Positions 41,237 through 50,943 of a stretch of DNA of 64,000 nucleotides are shown piece by piece. Positions within the stretch are counted from its first letter, which is position 1, and each line of letters starts with the position of its first letter. The notes under the pieces were generated by a model, which was given only the letters and a program-made list of their open reading frames with translations, had not been told where the DNA came from and ran no database searches. A program made the position numbers and the translations under genes. The DNA lies in assembly GCA_009691195.1 (NCBI GenBank), contig SHVA01000002.1, forward strand, positions 1 through 64,000, in the 5' to 3' direction. Origin of the DNA: Solirubrobacterales bacterium. Its GTDB lineage: Bacteria > Actinomycetota > Thermoleophilia > Solirubrobacterales > 70-9.

Positions 41237-41935
41237 TTGACGCGCAGGGTCGGCGTCGCTGTCGCGTTGATCACGTTGGCCGGCCTCGGCCTGCGCCTGC
41301 TCGGCCTCGACTCGAAGGGCTACTGGCAGGACGAGGCCCTCACCGTCTCGCTGGTGCGGATGGACCTCGGCGGGATGCTCGACGGGATCACCGAGGTCAC
41401 CTACAACCCGCCGCTTCACTACCTGTTCGCCTGGCCATGGGTCCGGCTTTTCGGGGATGGGGAGGTCGGTCTTCGCTCGCTCTCGGTCCTGGCGGGGGCG
41501 GCGACGGTGCCAGTCGCCTTCCTCGCCGCCCGCGAGCTGATCTCGGAGCGGGCGGGACTCTTCGCCGCGGCGCTCGTCGCGGTCAACCCCCTGCGCGGTC
41601 GCTCTCCGGGAGCCCCGCGGCCGCACGCTCGCGCTCTGGGCCCTGGCCTCGATCCTGGCCATCGCCAGCCACTACTTCGCAGCCTTCCCGTTCGTGGTCG
41701 AGGCCGCCTGGCTGCCGGCACGGCTCGGTCCCCGCAGGGAGGTGATCCTCTCGAGAGCCCGCCGCCTCCACCGCGGAGTGGGTTCGAGCTGGTCGAGCAG
41801 CGGCGCGAGAGCTACTTCCTGCTGTTTCGCTACCGGTCGAGCAGGCCGCTCTAGGTCCCGATCGCAGACCTACGGGCACTGGCGCTGGACGCCGGTGGCG
41901 ACCCGCTCGTGCTGAGCGAGCCGGCGCCGGACTAG
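41237..41935 (+). pseudogene. Decayed GT39-family (ArnT/PMT-like) membrane glycosyltransferase
   Basis: The first 115 codons from TTG 41237 are a normal GT39 N-terminus (GLDSKGYWQDEALTVSLV, then YNPPLHYLFAWPWVRLFGDG and LSERAG-type loops). After VAVNPL (near 41590) the frame shifts. The homologous sequence continues in another frame (TLALWALASILAIASHYFAA), with the WYSQEAR-type block missing. Much of the C-terminal half is deleted. The end fragment GFELVEQRRESYFLLFRYRS is followed by TAG 41852-41854, while a conserved-looking tail continues in frame to TAG 41933-41935. The gene is clearly non-functional. Confidence 0.82.
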
Positions 41936-41944
41936 GCTGGAGGG

Positions 41945-43357
41945 GTGTCGGTTCCCGCGATCGAAAGCGGCGTCGTGGCGGAGGCATTCGCGTCAGCCGC
42001 GGAGGAAGCCGGGGCGATCGGGGTGCGCACACTGGCGAGCGCGACCGAGCCTCTCGACCCCTCCGTCGATCCCAGCGCGGTGGCGTTCGGCTCCAGGCGT
42101 GCCGATGACCGCTGGTTCTGCTGGGAGCAGGCCGATCGCGATCGATTCGCGATCGCCGGGCTCGGGGCTGCGCATGAGATCGTCTCTCGCGGCGCTGATC
42201 GCTTCGCCGACGTCGCCGCCGACTGGGCGCGCCTGCTGCGCGACCGCGTGGCGGTTGAGCCGGCGAGCCTTCCGGCCGGTGCGGGCCCGTTGCTGATAGG
42301 GGGATTCTCCTTCGCGCCCGACGGGGGGCAGGCTCCAGCATGGTCCTCATTCGCGCCGGCGCTGATGATCCTCCCGGAGGTCGCCCTCTGGCGGCGCGGC
42401 GGCGACGCCTACATCACGGTGTCCGCGGTGGTCGGGCCCGATCGCACCGCCGCCGTCGCCCTCGAGCGGATCCTGGGCCGGCTCGGCTCGCTTCGCGACC
42501 CTTCGCTTCCGCTGGTTGACCCGGCCCCTGCCACCACGGGGATCGAGGGCGGGCATCCCCCCGGGCGCTACGAGCGGATCGTGGCCGAGGCGACGGGGCG
42601 CATCTCCGCCGGAGAGGTGGAGAAGGTGGTCTTGGCGCGAGAGGTGCTGGTCACCGGCGCGTCGGCGCATGATCCCGGGGCGCTCTACGGGGCGCTGAGG
42701 GAGCTGTTCCCCTCGTGCTTCTGCTTCTGCGCGGGCACTCCCGAGGCCGCTTTCGTCGGGGCGAGCCCCGAGTTGCTGGTTCGTCGTTCGGGCGCCGTTG
42801 CCGCCACGGTCGCCCTTGCCGGATCCAGTCGCCGCAGCGCCGACCCCGCGGTCAACGACCACCTCGGGGAGCAGATGCTCCGCAGCGCCAAGGTGCGTGA
42901 GGAGCATGCGATCGTCGTCCGCCGGATCGAGCGCTCCCTTCGGGACCACGCGGTCTGGGTCCAGGCCGAGGACGATCCGGCCGTCGCACAGGTGGCGAAT
43001 ATCCAGCACCTCGCGACCCCGATCCGCGCCCAGCTGGCCGAGCCCCGGTCAGCCGTCGAGCTCGCGGGCATCCTGCATCCGACCCCGGCTGTCGGCGGGG
43101 AGCCGCGCGAGCGGGCTATGGCAATGATCGAGGAGCTCGAGGAGATGGATCGGGGCTGGTATGCCGGGGCGATCGGCTGGATGGACGCCGCCGAGGACGG
43201 CGAGTTCTGCGTGGCGCTTCGCTCCGGCCTGCTCCGCGACCGCAGCGCCCACCTCTACGCCGGGGCGGGGATCGTCGCCGACTCCGACCCGGCCGACGAG
43301 CTGGCAGAGACAGAGGTCAAGCTCGAGGCGCTGCTGCCGCTGCTGACAAGCGCCTGA
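41945..43357 (+). CDS. menF: Isochorismate synthase
   Basis: A 470-residue chorismate-binding enzyme that makes isochorismate for menaquinone. The C-terminal chorismate-binding domain has GEVEKVVLAREVLV, the FVGASPELLV motif, NIQHLATPI, LHPTPAVGGEP and WYAGAIGWMD. These fit MenF/EntC rather than anthranilate synthase. GTG 41945 lies 9 bases after the decayed GT39 gene. It converges with menD, so the men genes are split between strands. Confidence 0.92.
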   Translation: MSVPAIESGVVAEAFASAAEEAGAIGVRTLASATEPLDPSVDPSAVAFGSRRADDRWFCWEQADRDRFAIAGLGAAHEIVSRGADRFADVAADWARLLRDRVAVEPASLPAGAGPLLIGGFSFAPDGGQAPAWSSFAPALMILPEVALWRRGGDAYITVSAVVGPDRTAAVALERILGRLGSLRDPSLPLVDPAPATTGIEGGHPPGRYERIVAEATGRISAGEVEKVVLAREVLVTGASAHDPGALYGALRELFPSCFCFCAGTPEAAFVGASPELLVRRSGAVAATVALAGSSRRSADPAVNDHLGEQMLRSAKVREEHAIVVRRIERSLRDHAVWVQAEDDPAVAQVANIQHLATPIRAQLAEPRSAVELAGILHPTPAVGGEPRERAMAMIEELEEMDRGWYAGAIGWMDAAEDGEFCVALRSGLLRDRSAHLYAGAGIVADSDPADELAETEVKLEALLPLLTSA

Positions 43358-43366
43358 GGGCGCGCG

Positions 43367-45130
43367 TCAGTGCGAGGCGAGGGCCGAGGCGGCCAGCTCG
43401 GCGAGCCGGCGATGCAGCTCGAGGTTGCGCGTTCGGTCGGTCCGCACAAGGACCATGCGCGCATCGCCCGCCAGGGCGTCGTCCAGTTCGGAGGGGTCGG
43501 CTGGAACGGCGCAGCTGAGGCCGTGGAGCCCGGCAAGCCGCTCGAGGTCGATCCCGGCCGGCGTCCCAAGCAGGGCCTCGAACTCCGGCTCCTCCAGGGC
43601 ATCGGCCTGGGGCAGGAAGTGGAAGATGCCGCCACCGCCGTTGTCGATCACGAGTAGCCGCAGGCCCTCGACCGACCGGGCAACGGCGAGTCCGTTGGAG
43701 TCGTGGCAGACCGCGAGGTCGCCGAGCACGGCCCAGGTTCTGCGCCCGCCGGCGGATGCCGCGCCCACCGCGGTGGAGACCAGGCCGTCGATGCCGTTGG
43801 CGCCGCGGTTGGCGATGAAGAGGACGGACTCCGGCCCCGGCGCCATGAAGGACTCCTGGTCGCGCACGGGCATGCTCGAGGCGGCGAGGACCACGTCACC
43901 ATCCGCGAGCGCCCTGCCCAGGGCAAGCTGCGCTCCCGGCTCGCTGAGCTCGTCGAGGCCCACCAGCTCAGCCTCGACCGCCAGGCGCGCGGCCTCGTCG
44001 GCTTCTTTCCAGGCGGAGCGCCAGTCAGAACCGGCTCGCTCGGGGGAGGCCGCCGCCGCCTTCAACCTCGCGGCGAGGCCGGAGGCGACCGCAGCCGCAT
44101 CGGCGCGCAGCACGGCCTCTGCCCGGCGCGTCGGCTCCTTCCAGCTCGCGTCGGGGTCGAGCGCGATCTGGCGCAGGCCATCCAACCCGGCGAGCCACTG
44201 CCGCAGCGGCTTGCTCGTGGGCATCTCGCCGACCCGGAGGATCAGGTCGGGGGCAAGGGCATCCGGCCGCGAGCGCGCGATGAAGTCATATGCGGAGACG
44301 AGCTGGGAGCGGTCGTGCCGGCCCCGCCGGAGCTGGGAGGTCGGCTCGGCGAGGATCGGGTATCCGGTGGCGGCCGCGAGCTCGGCGACCGGCTCCGCGA
44401 GCGCGGGGTCGCCCTGCCGGCCCGCGACGATCAGCCCGCGAGGCGCGGCGGCCAGCCGCTCGGCGAGCTCGTCGAGCAGCGGCTCCTCGGGCTGGGCCAC
44501 CCTTCGTGCGACGGCCGTCAGCGGCCTCTCTCCCCGCCCCTCCAGGGCGAGGGTCTCGGTAGCGGTGACGTCCCCGTCAACCGCGATGGGCGCGAGCGGC
44601 TCACGCCAGGCGAGGTTGAGGTGGACGGGCCCGGGGCGAGGGTCTCCGGCCGCTGCTGCGTAGGCGCGGCAGCCGACTGAGCGGTAGTGGAGCAGCCCGT
44701 CGTCGTTCGCCTCGTGGGTCCCCACGTCGCAGAACCAGCGCGTGGCGTCGCCGTAAAGCTTGAGCTGGTCGATCGTCTGACCGGCGCCGATCCCGCGCAG
44801 CTCGGGGGGCCGGTCGGCCGTCAGCACGATCAGCGGCACCCCGGCCTCGTCGGCCTCGCAGACGGCGGGGTGCAGGTTGGCTGCCGCGGTGCCGGAGGTG
44901 CAGAGGACGGCGGCCGGCTGGCAGGTCGTGAGAGCGCAGCCGAGCGCGAAGAAGCCGGCGCTTCGCTCGTCGAGCACGACGGTCACCTCGATCGCCGGCT
45001 GGCGCCAGAGCGCGAGCGCCAGGGGTGTCGAGCGGGAGCCGGGGGAGAGCGCCGCCCGCCTGACTCCACAGCGAGCGAGCTCCTCGACCAGGGCCGAGGC
45101 GAGGGCCGTGTTGCGGTTGGTTGGATCCAC
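43367..45130 (-). CDS. menD: 2-succinyl-5-enolpyruvyl-6-hydroxy-3-cyclohexene-1-carboxylate synthase
   Basis: A ThDP-dependent enzyme adding 2-oxoglutarate to isochorismate. The N-terminal signature ALSPGSRSTPLALAL (about residues 25-39), the TSGTAAANLHPAVCEA segment and the ThDP end (VLGDLAVCHDSNGLAV, then NNGGGGIFHFLPQ-like) are present. GTG 45130 was chosen because the region further upstream is only a shadow of menC. Length is 587. It is the last gene of a menB-menA-menC-menD run on the minus strand. Confidence 0.93.
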   Translation of the reverse strand: MDPTNRNTALASALVEELARCGVRRAALSPGSRSTPLALALWRQPAIEVTVVLDERSAGFFALGCALTTCQPAAVLCTSGTAAANLHPAVCEADEAGVPLIVLTADRPPELRGIGAGQTIDQLKLYGDATRWFCDVGTHEANDDGLLHYRSVGCRAYAAAAGDPRPGPVHLNLAWREPLAPIAVDGDVTATETLALEGRGERPLTAVARRVAQPEEPLLDELAERLAAAPRGLIVAGRQGDPALAEPVAELAAATGYPILAEPTSQLRRGRHDRSQLVSAYDFIARSRPDALAPDLILRVGEMPTSKPLRQWLAGLDGLRQIALDPDASWKEPTRRAEAVLRADAAAVASGLAARLKAAAASPERAGSDWRSAWKEADEAARLAVEAELVGLDELSEPGAQLALGRALADGDVVLAASSMPVRDQESFMAPGPESVLFIANRGANGIDGLVSTAVGAASAGGRRTWAVLGDLAVCHDSNGLAVARSVEGLRLLVIDNGGGGIFHFLPQADALEEPEFEALLGTPAGIDLERLAGLHGLSCAVPADPSELDDALAGDARMVLVRTDRTRNLELHRRLAELAASALASH

Positions 45131-45149
45131 CGAGGGGAAGGCTAGAGCG

Positions 45150-46229
45150 CTAGGCGCTCCGGGACGCAAGCGCGCCTTCGTCGATGAAGACGCCGAGGCC
45201 GGGCTCGTCGGTGAGCTCGATCTCGGGGCCCGCGAGCGCGGGCTGGCGCGAGGCGATCGTCCCTTTGAACAGGCGCCCCGTCGCAAGTCCGTGGGCAACT
45301 CCCGCGTCGCCTCCCGCCGGCAGAGCCAGGGCGGTGTGGGCGGCCGCCGCGATCCCCACGGGTCCGTCGAGCGCGCTCGAGAGGTAGATGGGGAGGGACT
45401 CGGAGAGCTCGAGCGCGGCTAGCATTCCGCCCGACTTGGCGAGCTTGACGGTGCCGGCGTCGCACGCCTTCAGCTCCGAGGCGCGCCGGGCGTCGCGCGG
45501 CGTGACCAGGCTCTCGTCGGCCGCCAGCGACACCCGGGTGCGGTCCCTGAGGGCGGCCATCGCCTGGAGGCCGCTGACGGGTTGCTCGGCCAGCTCGATG
45601 GTGTGGAGGGCCATCGCGCGCAGGCGCTCGACCGCCTGCTCCAAGGTCCAGACCTCGTTGGCGTCAACCCGGATCAGGGCGTCGGGGCCGCAGATCTCGC
45701 GCACCAGCTCGACCTGGCGGACGTCGCCGGGAAGGCCCACCTTGAGCTTGAAGGTGTCGAAGCCATCCGCCCGCCACGCCTCGGTCAGGCGCCGCAGATG
45801 GGTGGGGTTGGCGGCCGGCAGGGTGGCGTTGCAGCGCACGCTCCCCGGCTCCTGCGCGCCGAGCAGCCGCCAGACGGGGGCGCCGAGCGCCTTGCCGGCC
45901 AGGTCGTGCAGGGCGATGTCGATCGCGGAGAGAGCCTGGAGTGAGGCTCCTCGGTTGCGACAGAGGGTGAGGGTCGACCAGAGGCGCTCGGGATCGATCT
46001 CGGCCTCCTCCAATGCGGGGCGACAGAGGTCCTCCAGCTCTCGCGCGATCTGCTCGAGCCCGGGGCCTCCGCGGAGGGCGAGCGGCGCAGCCTCGCCGAG
46101 TCCCTCGATCCCGTCGGCGCGAAGCCTGACCAGCATCAGCTCCCTTCGGCTCAGCTCACCCCGCGCGCTGACGTAGGGCTCGCGGAAGTCGAGAGCGTAT
46201 GGAACGAGCTGCAGCGATTCAAAGCGCAT
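45150..46229 (-). CDS. menC: o-Succinylbenzoate synthase (enolase superfamily)
   Basis: A 359-residue muconate-lactonising/enolase-superfamily enzyme that dehydrates SHCHC to o-succinylbenzoate. Active-site elements are LKVGLPGDVRQV (KxK type, about residue 162), metal ligands Asp in RVDANEVWTLEQA, Glu in ELAEQPV and Asp in AADESLV, and the second Lys in GTVKLAKSGG. Sequence alone cannot fully separate MenC from dipeptide epimerases, but its place between menA and menD decides it. Confidence 0.87.
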   Translation of the reverse strand: MRFESLQLVPYALDFREPYVSARGELSRRELMLVRLRADGIEGLGEAAPLALRGGPGLEQIARELEDLCRPALEEAEIDPERLWSTLTLCRNRGASLQALSAIDIALHDLAGKALGAPVWRLLGAQEPGSVRCNATLPAANPTHLRRLTEAWRADGFDTFKLKVGLPGDVRQVELVREICGPDALIRVDANEVWTLEQAVERLRAMALHTIELAEQPVSGLQAMAALRDRTRVSLAADESLVTPRDARRASELKACDAGTVKLAKSGGMLAALELSESLPIYLSSALDGPVGIAAAAHTALALPAGGDAGVAHGLATGRLFKGTIASRQPALAGPEIELTDEPGLGVFIDEGALASRSA

Positions 46230-46264
46230 CGAATCCCAAGATGTCAGATCGCCGCGCGGGCTAT

Positions 46265-47146
46265 CTAGGCGGCGAAGACCAGGCCCAGGGTCACGGCCAG
46301 GGCGAAGCCCCCGAGCAGCATGCCCGTGCCCGCCAGGGCGCCGTTGAGCGCGGGGCCGTCTGTGCGCGTGAAGACGGCGCGCAGTGGCCGGTTGATCAGC
46401 GGCACGGCGACGAGGCCGACGATCGCGGCCCAGGGCCCACCGGAGACGGCGAGGGTCGCGGGAAGCAGCGCGAAGGCGAGGACCACGAGCGCCAGGTAGA
46501 GGCGGCGGGTCGAGTCGCGGCCCATCCTCACCGCCGGCGTCCGCTTGCCGGCGCGCCGGTCCGTGTCGATGTCGCGGACGTTGTTGACGACGAGGATCGC
46601 CGTTGACAGGCAGCCGATTGAGAGCGAGAGCCCGAGCGGGAGCAGGTCGAGCTGCTCGAGCTGGACGTAGTAGGAGCCGTTGACGGCGACAAGCCCGAAG
46701 AAGAGGAAGACGAACGGCTCTCCGAGACCCGCGTAGCCATAGGGGCGAGGTCCGCCCGTGTAGAGGACACCGGCGGCGATCGAGGCGGCGCCGACGACCA
46801 GGATCACCGGCCCGGCGACGATGGTGAGGTAGACGCCCGCCACCATCGCGACGGCGAAGGCCAGCCAGGTGGCGACGAGGACGCTGCGGGGCGCGACGAG
46901 CCCGGCGGCGGTCACGCGGACGGGCCCGAGGCGCTCGACGGTGTCGGCGCCGCGCTTGGCGTCGGAATAGTCGTTGGCGAGGTTGGTGCCGATCTGGATG
47001 AAGATGCTGCCGACCAGCGCCGCGATCAGGGCGCCGACGCGGGGCAGCTCACCGGCCGCATAGACGGCGGCCGCGGTTCCCACCAGGACCGGTGCGATCG
47101 CTGCGGGGAGCGTCCGCGGCCGGGCCGCCATCAGCCAGATCCTCAA
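46265..47146 (-). CDS. menA: 1,4-Dihydroxy-2-naphthoate polyprenyltransferase
   Basis: A 293-residue UbiA-type integral-membrane prenyltransferase that attaches the isoprenoid side chain to DHNA. It has eight or nine hydrophobic segments. The first Asp-rich motif is in TNLANDYSDAKRGAD (about residues 55-69) and the second in NNVRDIDTDRRAGKRT. It starts 10 bases before menB's end and is followed by menC after 35 bases, so it belongs to the minus-strand men operon. Confidence 0.92.
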   Translation of the reverse strand: MRIWLMAARPRTLPAAIAPVLVGTAAAVYAAGELPRVGALIAALVGSIFIQIGTNLANDYSDAKRGADTVERLGPVRVTAAGLVAPRSVLVATWLAFAVAMVAGVYLTIVAGPVILVVGAASIAAGVLYTGGPRPYGYAGLGEPFVFLFFGLVAVNGSYYVQLEQLDLLPLGLSLSIGCLSTAILVVNNVRDIDTDRRAGKRTPAVRMGRDSTRRLYLALVVLAFALLPATLAVSGGPWAAIVGLVAVPLINRPLRAVFTRTDGPALNGALAGTGMLLGGFALAVTLGLVFAA

Positions 47147-47156
47147 CGCGGAGCCC

Positions 47157-48035
47157 TCACGGCCGCTTCGGGAACTTGGAGAAGTCGGGCTTGCGGCCCT
47201 CCTGGAAGGAGTTGCGCCCCTCCTGGCCCTCCTCGCTCATGTAGAAGAGGAGCGTCGCGTCGTGGGAGAGCTGCTGGAGGCCGCTGAGGCCGTCCTCCTC
47301 GGCGTTGAAGCTCGACTTCAGCAGGCGCAGGGCAAGGGGGGAGAGGGCGCCCATCTCGCGGCACCAGGCAACGGTCTCGCGCTCGAGCTCGGCGACGGGC
47401 ACCACCGTGTTGACGAGTCCCATCTCGAGCGCCTCGGAGGCGTCGTAGAGGCGGCAGAGGAACCAGATCTCCTTTGCCTTCTTGACGCCGACGTTGCGCG
47501 CCAGCAGGCTGGCGCCGAAGCCGCCGTCGAAGCTTCCGACCCGCGGCCCGGTTTGCCCGAAGACCGCGTTGTCGGCGGCGATGGTCATGTCGCAGACCAG
47601 GTGGAGGATGTGCCCGCCGCCGACGGCGAAGCCGGCCACAGCGGCGACGACCGGCTTCGGCAAGCGCCGGATCTGGACGTGGAGGTCACCGACGTCGAGT
47701 CGGCCGACCCCCTGCTTTGCGACCTCGTCGTCACCGATGTAGCCATCGTCGCCGCGGATGCGCTGGTCGCCGCCCGAGCAGAAGGCCTCCGTGCCGGCGC
47801 CCGTGAAGATGATCGAGGCGACCTCGAGATCGTCGCGGGCGCGGCCGAAGGCGTCGCGCAACTCGGCCAGGGTGGGGGGGCGAAAGGCGTTGTGGACCTC
47901 GGGCCGGTTGATCGTGATCCGCGCGATCGACTCGGCGCGCTCATAGAGGATGTCCTCGAAGTCCCCCTCGGCCCGCCAATCGACCGGCGCGCAGAGCGCC
48001 TCCTCCTCGGGGGAGCCCTTGTGGCGAGTCGGCAT
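47157..48035 (-). CDS. menB: 1,4-Dihydroxy-2-naphthoyl-CoA synthase
   Basis: A 292-residue crotonase-family enzyme that closes the second ring of the naphthoquinone. It shows [18 protein letters not shown], the oxyanion-hole block [20 protein letters not shown] and GYIGDD, and [20 protein letters not shown], all characteristic of MenB. ATG 48035 is used; the longer frame to 48086 adds only Gly/Arg-rich residues. It is the first gene of the minus-strand men operon and divergent from menE, 91 bases away. Confidence 0.94.
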   Translation of the reverse strand: MPTRHKGSPEEEALCAPVDWRAEGDFEDILYERAESIARITINRPEVHNAFRPPTLAELRDAFGRARDDLEVASIIFTGAGTEAFCSGGDQRIRGDDGYIGDDEVAKQGVGRLDVGDLHVQIRRLPKPVVAAVAGFAVGGGHILHLVCDMTIAADNAVFGQTGPRVGSFDGGFGASLLARNVGVKKAKEIWFLCRLYDASEALEMGLVNTVVPVAELERETVAWCREMGALSPLALRLLKSSFNAEEDGLSGLQQLSHDATLLFYMSEEGQEGRNSFQEGRKPDFSKFPKRP

Positions 48036-48126
48036 GGCCGGGGATGGTATCCGGCCGGGGCGCCCGCGCCGCCCGTGACCCATCAATCACGCGACAATCC
48101 AGGCAACCCTTGAAAGGCTGAAGCAC

Positions 48127-49452
48127 TTGCTGCTCGACAACTGGCTCGCCCAGCGCGCGATGACCTCGCCGGAGCGCACGGCGCTGGTCGCCGACGGCCG
48201 CTCGCTGAGCTATGGCGAGCTCGAGGCGGAGGCCGTGAGAATGGCCCGGCGGCTCGCGGGCCGAGGCGTCCGCCGGGACTCGACCGTTGCGATCTCGCTC
48301 CCGGCGGGCGTGGATCACGTTGTCCTCCTGCACGCGCTGATGAAGCTCGGGGCCGTCGCCTTCCCGGTCGATCCCCGCTTCTCCGAGGCGGAGAGGGAGC
48401 GGGCCTTCGCCTCGGCGAGGCCGGTGCTGGAGATCGGCGATGCGGATGAGCTCGGCGGGCATGAGGCGGACCTTCCCCTGCTCGGCGAGGTCGATCTCGA
48501 CACCGTCCACTCGAGGATCCTCACGAGCGGCACCTCCGGGTCCCCCGAGGCGGTCGGGCTCACCTACGGAAACCACCTCTGGAGTGCCGTCGGCTCCGCC
48601 TTCAACCTCGGCGTGGACCCTGACGACCGCTGGCTCTGCTGCCTGCCCCTGTTTCACGTCTCTGGGCTCTCGATCGTGCTGCGCTCGGTGATCTACGGCA
48701 CGACCGCTGTGGTCCAGGACGGCTTCGACCTCGAGCGGGTCGCTGTGGCGCTCGAGTCCGGGCTGATCAACGTGGTCTCGCTCGTCTCGACCACCCTCTC
48801 GCGGCTGCTCGAGGCCGGTGCCGACATCTCCTCGCCGCGCGTGCTGCTGCTGGGCGGCGGGCCGGTGCCGCAGGAGATCCTCGAAGAGGCGGTCGGAAGG
48901 GGCGCAACGGTGGCGCAGACCTACGGGCTGACGCAGGCGGCATCACAGGTGACCACGCTCTCGCCCGATGACGCCGAGCGCAAGCTGGGATCGGCGGGAA
49001 GGCCGCTGCTGACCACCCACGTTCGCATCGAGGACTCCGAGATCCTCGTCCAGGGGCCGACCGTGGCGCCCGGCTGCGCGGACGAGCGCGGCTGGCTGCA
49101 CACGGGTGACCTGGGGCACATCGACGCCGACGGCTTTCTCTGGGTGCAGGGCCGCCGCGACGACCTGATCGTGACCGGTGGCGAGAACGTCTCCCCGGAG
49201 GAGGTCGAGGAGGTGCTTCGCAAGCACCCCTCGGTCGCGGACGTCGCGGTCGTCGCCCGCGACGACCCGGCCCGGCAGCAGGCCGTCACCGCCGTGATCG
49301 TGCTCGAGGACGGCGACGAGGCCGATCCCGACGATCTGGCACGCCACTGCGCGGCCGCGCTGGCGCCGCACAAGGTGCCGCGGCGCTTCGAGGTCGCGCC
49401 GGAGCTGCCGCGGACGCCGTCGGGGAAGGTCCTGCGCCGGGAGCTTCGGTGA
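48127..49452 (+). CDS. menE: o-Succinylbenzoate-CoA ligase
   Basis: A 441-residue ANL-superfamily adenylate-forming enzyme activating OSB for MenB. The A3 phosphate-binding motif reads TSGTSGSPEAVGLTYGN (about residues 138-154) with PEA in place of the common PKG, an unusual but tolerated variant. YGLTQAASQV, GWLHTGDLGHID and the C-terminal PSGKVLRREL with the catalytic Lys are present. TTG 48127 has GAAAGG upstream. Its transcript is divergent from menB. Confidence 0.92.
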   Translation: MLLDNWLAQRAMTSPERTALVADGRSLSYGELEAEAVRMARRLAGRGVRRDSTVAISLPAGVDHVVLLHALMKLGAVAFPVDPRFSEAERERAFASARPVLEIGDADELGGHEADLPLLGEVDLDTVHSRILTSGTSGSPEAVGLTYGNHLWSAVGSAFNLGVDPDDRWLCCLPLFHVSGLSIVLRSVIYGTTAVVQDGFDLERVAVALESGLINVVSLVSTTLSRLLEAGADISSPRVLLLGGGPVPQEILEEAVGRGATVAQTYGLTQAASQVTTLSPDDAERKLGSAGRPLLTTHVRIEDSEILVQGPTVAPGCADERGWLHTGDLGHIDADGFLWVQGRRDDLIVTGGENVSPEEVEEVLRKHPSVADVAVVARDDPARQQAVTAVIVLEDGDEADPDDLARHCAAALAPHKVPRRFEVAPELPRTPSGKVLRRELR

Positions 49453-49518
49453 GCCTCGCCGACCACGCGGTCGCCTGGGAGCGCGTCGCCCCGGCCAGCC
49501 ACTAGCATTCCCGGCCGA

Positions 49519-50526
49519 ATGGCCGACGACAAGGACATCTTCTACGATGCGGATGCTGACCTCTCGGTGCTCGAGGGCAAGACCGTGGCGATCCTCGGCT
49601 ACGGCTCCCAGGGCCACGCCCACGCCCTCAACCTGAAGGAGTCCGGGGTGGACGTCGTCGTCGGCCTCCGGCCCGACTCGTCCAGCAGGGCGGACGCCGA
49701 GGCCCAGGGGCTCGAGGTGCTCGACATCGCCGACGCGGCCAGCAAGGGCGACGTCGTGATGGTCCTGCTGCCCGACGAGAGGCAGGCCGAGCTCTGGCGC
49801 GAGGAGATCGCCGACGGGATCGCCGACGGCGACCTGCTGATGTTCGCCCACGGCTTCTCGATCAACTTCGGCCAGATAGACCCCCCGGCCGGCGTCGACG
49901 TCGGCATGGTCGCGCCCAAGGGCCCGGGCCACCTGGTCCGCCGCCAGTTCGAGGAGGGCAGGGGCGTGCCCTGTCTGATGGCGATCCACCAGGACTCCAC
50001 CGGCACCGCGCGTGAAAAGGTCCTCGCCTACGCGAGCGGGATCGGCGGCGGCCGCGCCGGTGTGATCGAGACGACCTTCAAGGATGAGGCCGAGACCGAC
50101 CTATTCGGCGAGCAGGCCGTCCTCTGCGGTGGCGCGACCGAGCTGGTCCAGGCGGGCTTCGAGACCCTGGTCGAGGCCGGCTACGACCCCCGCCTCGCCT
50201 ACTTCGAGTGCCTCCACGAGCTGAAGCTGATCGTCGACCTCATGTACGAGCAGGGCATCCAGGGGATGCGCGACTCGATCTCCAACACCGCCGAGTACGG
50301 CGACATGACCCGCGGCCCCAAGGTGATCACGGAGGAGACCCGCGTCGCGATGCGCAAGATCCTCGCCGACATCCAGTCGGGCGAGTTCGCGAAGGAGTGG
50401 ATCGCCGAGAACGAGGCCGGCCAGGAGAACTTCCAGCGCATGCGCGATGAGGCCGCCTCCAAGCAGGTCGAGCAGGTCGGCGGCGAGCTCCGATCGATGA
50501 TGCCCTGGATTCAGAACAAGGACTGA
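49519..50526 (+). CDS. ilvC: Ketol-acid reductoisomerase (class I)
   Basis: NADPH-dependent isomerase and reductase of the Val/Leu/Ile pathway. The Rossmann motif [17 protein letters not shown] is at about residues 31-47. The beta2-alphaB loop [12 protein letters not shown], with several Ser, suggests NADPH preference. Mg-binding residues are in [13 protein letters not shown] and ECLHELK. Length of 335 marks the short class I type. ATG 49519 follows menE by 66 bases. It converges with the cupin gene. Confidence 0.96.
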   Translation: MADDKDIFYDADADLSVLEGKTVAILGYGSQGHAHALNLKESGVDVVVGLRPDSSSRADAEAQGLEVLDIADAASKGDVVMVLLPDERQAELWREEIADGIADGDLLMFAHGFSINFGQIDPPAGVDVGMVAPKGPGHLVRRQFEEGRGVPCLMAIHQDSTGTAREKVLAYASGIGGGRAGVIETTFKDEAETDLFGEQAVLCGGATELVQAGFETLVEAGYDPRLAYFECLHELKLIVDLMYEQGIQGMRDSISNTAEYGDMTRGPKVITEETRVAMRKILADIQSGEFAKEWIAENEAGQENFQRMRDEAASKQVEQVGGELRSMMPWIQNKD

Positions 50527-50536
50527 GCCGGAGCAG

Positions 50537-50941
50537 CTAGCGGTGGGTCTCGCCCTCCGGCTGGTGGGCGTCGCGGCCGACGTAGCCGCCCTTGGCGCCG
50601 GTCACCAGGTAGACGGCGTCATCCGAGTCGCTGGGGTTGCGGAGCTTCCGCACCGTCGCGGGGTCGACCCGGGCGGCGCCTCCCTCGCGCAGCTCGTGCT
50701 TGGAGCCGTCACCGAACTCGATCTCCACCGCTCCTCGGTGCACGAAGTAGAGCTCCTGCTGGTCGTCGTGGAAGTGGCGCCCGGTCTCGTAGCCCGGCGG
50801 GATCGTGATCACGTTGACGCCGAACTCGGTCACGCCGAGCTCGCGCCTCAACTTGCGAAAGCCGTAGCCCTCGCCAACGGCATTGAGGTCGGGCGAGACC
50901 GCATAGCCATCGCCGGCGGCGACCCTGCCCTCGTCGGCCAT
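50537..50941 (-). CDS. Cupin-domain protein
   Basis: A 134-residue single-domain cupin. The two motifs are GYETGRHFHDDQQELYFVHR (about residues 50-69, with HxH and the Glu ligand) and the later EIEFGDGSKHELREGGAARV. They give a metal-binding beta-barrel typical of small isomerases, dioxygenases or sensor proteins. The specific substrate cannot be told. ATG 50941 starts 2 bases after the DUF4389 gene ends, so it is in the same operon. Confidence 0.8.
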   Translation of the reverse strand: MADEGRVAAGDGYAVSPDLNAVGEGYGFRKLRRELGVTEFGVNVITIPPGYETGRHFHDDQQELYFVHRGAVEIEFGDGSKHELREGGAARVDPATVRKLRNPSDSDDAVYLVTGAKGGYVGRDAHQPEGETHR

Positions 50942-50943
50942 CC

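Noticed and set aside
49449-49505. 18-codon GTG ORF after menE
   Set aside because: It overlaps the menE stop but is too short and has no recognisable sequence; it is kept only as a possible remnant in the findings.
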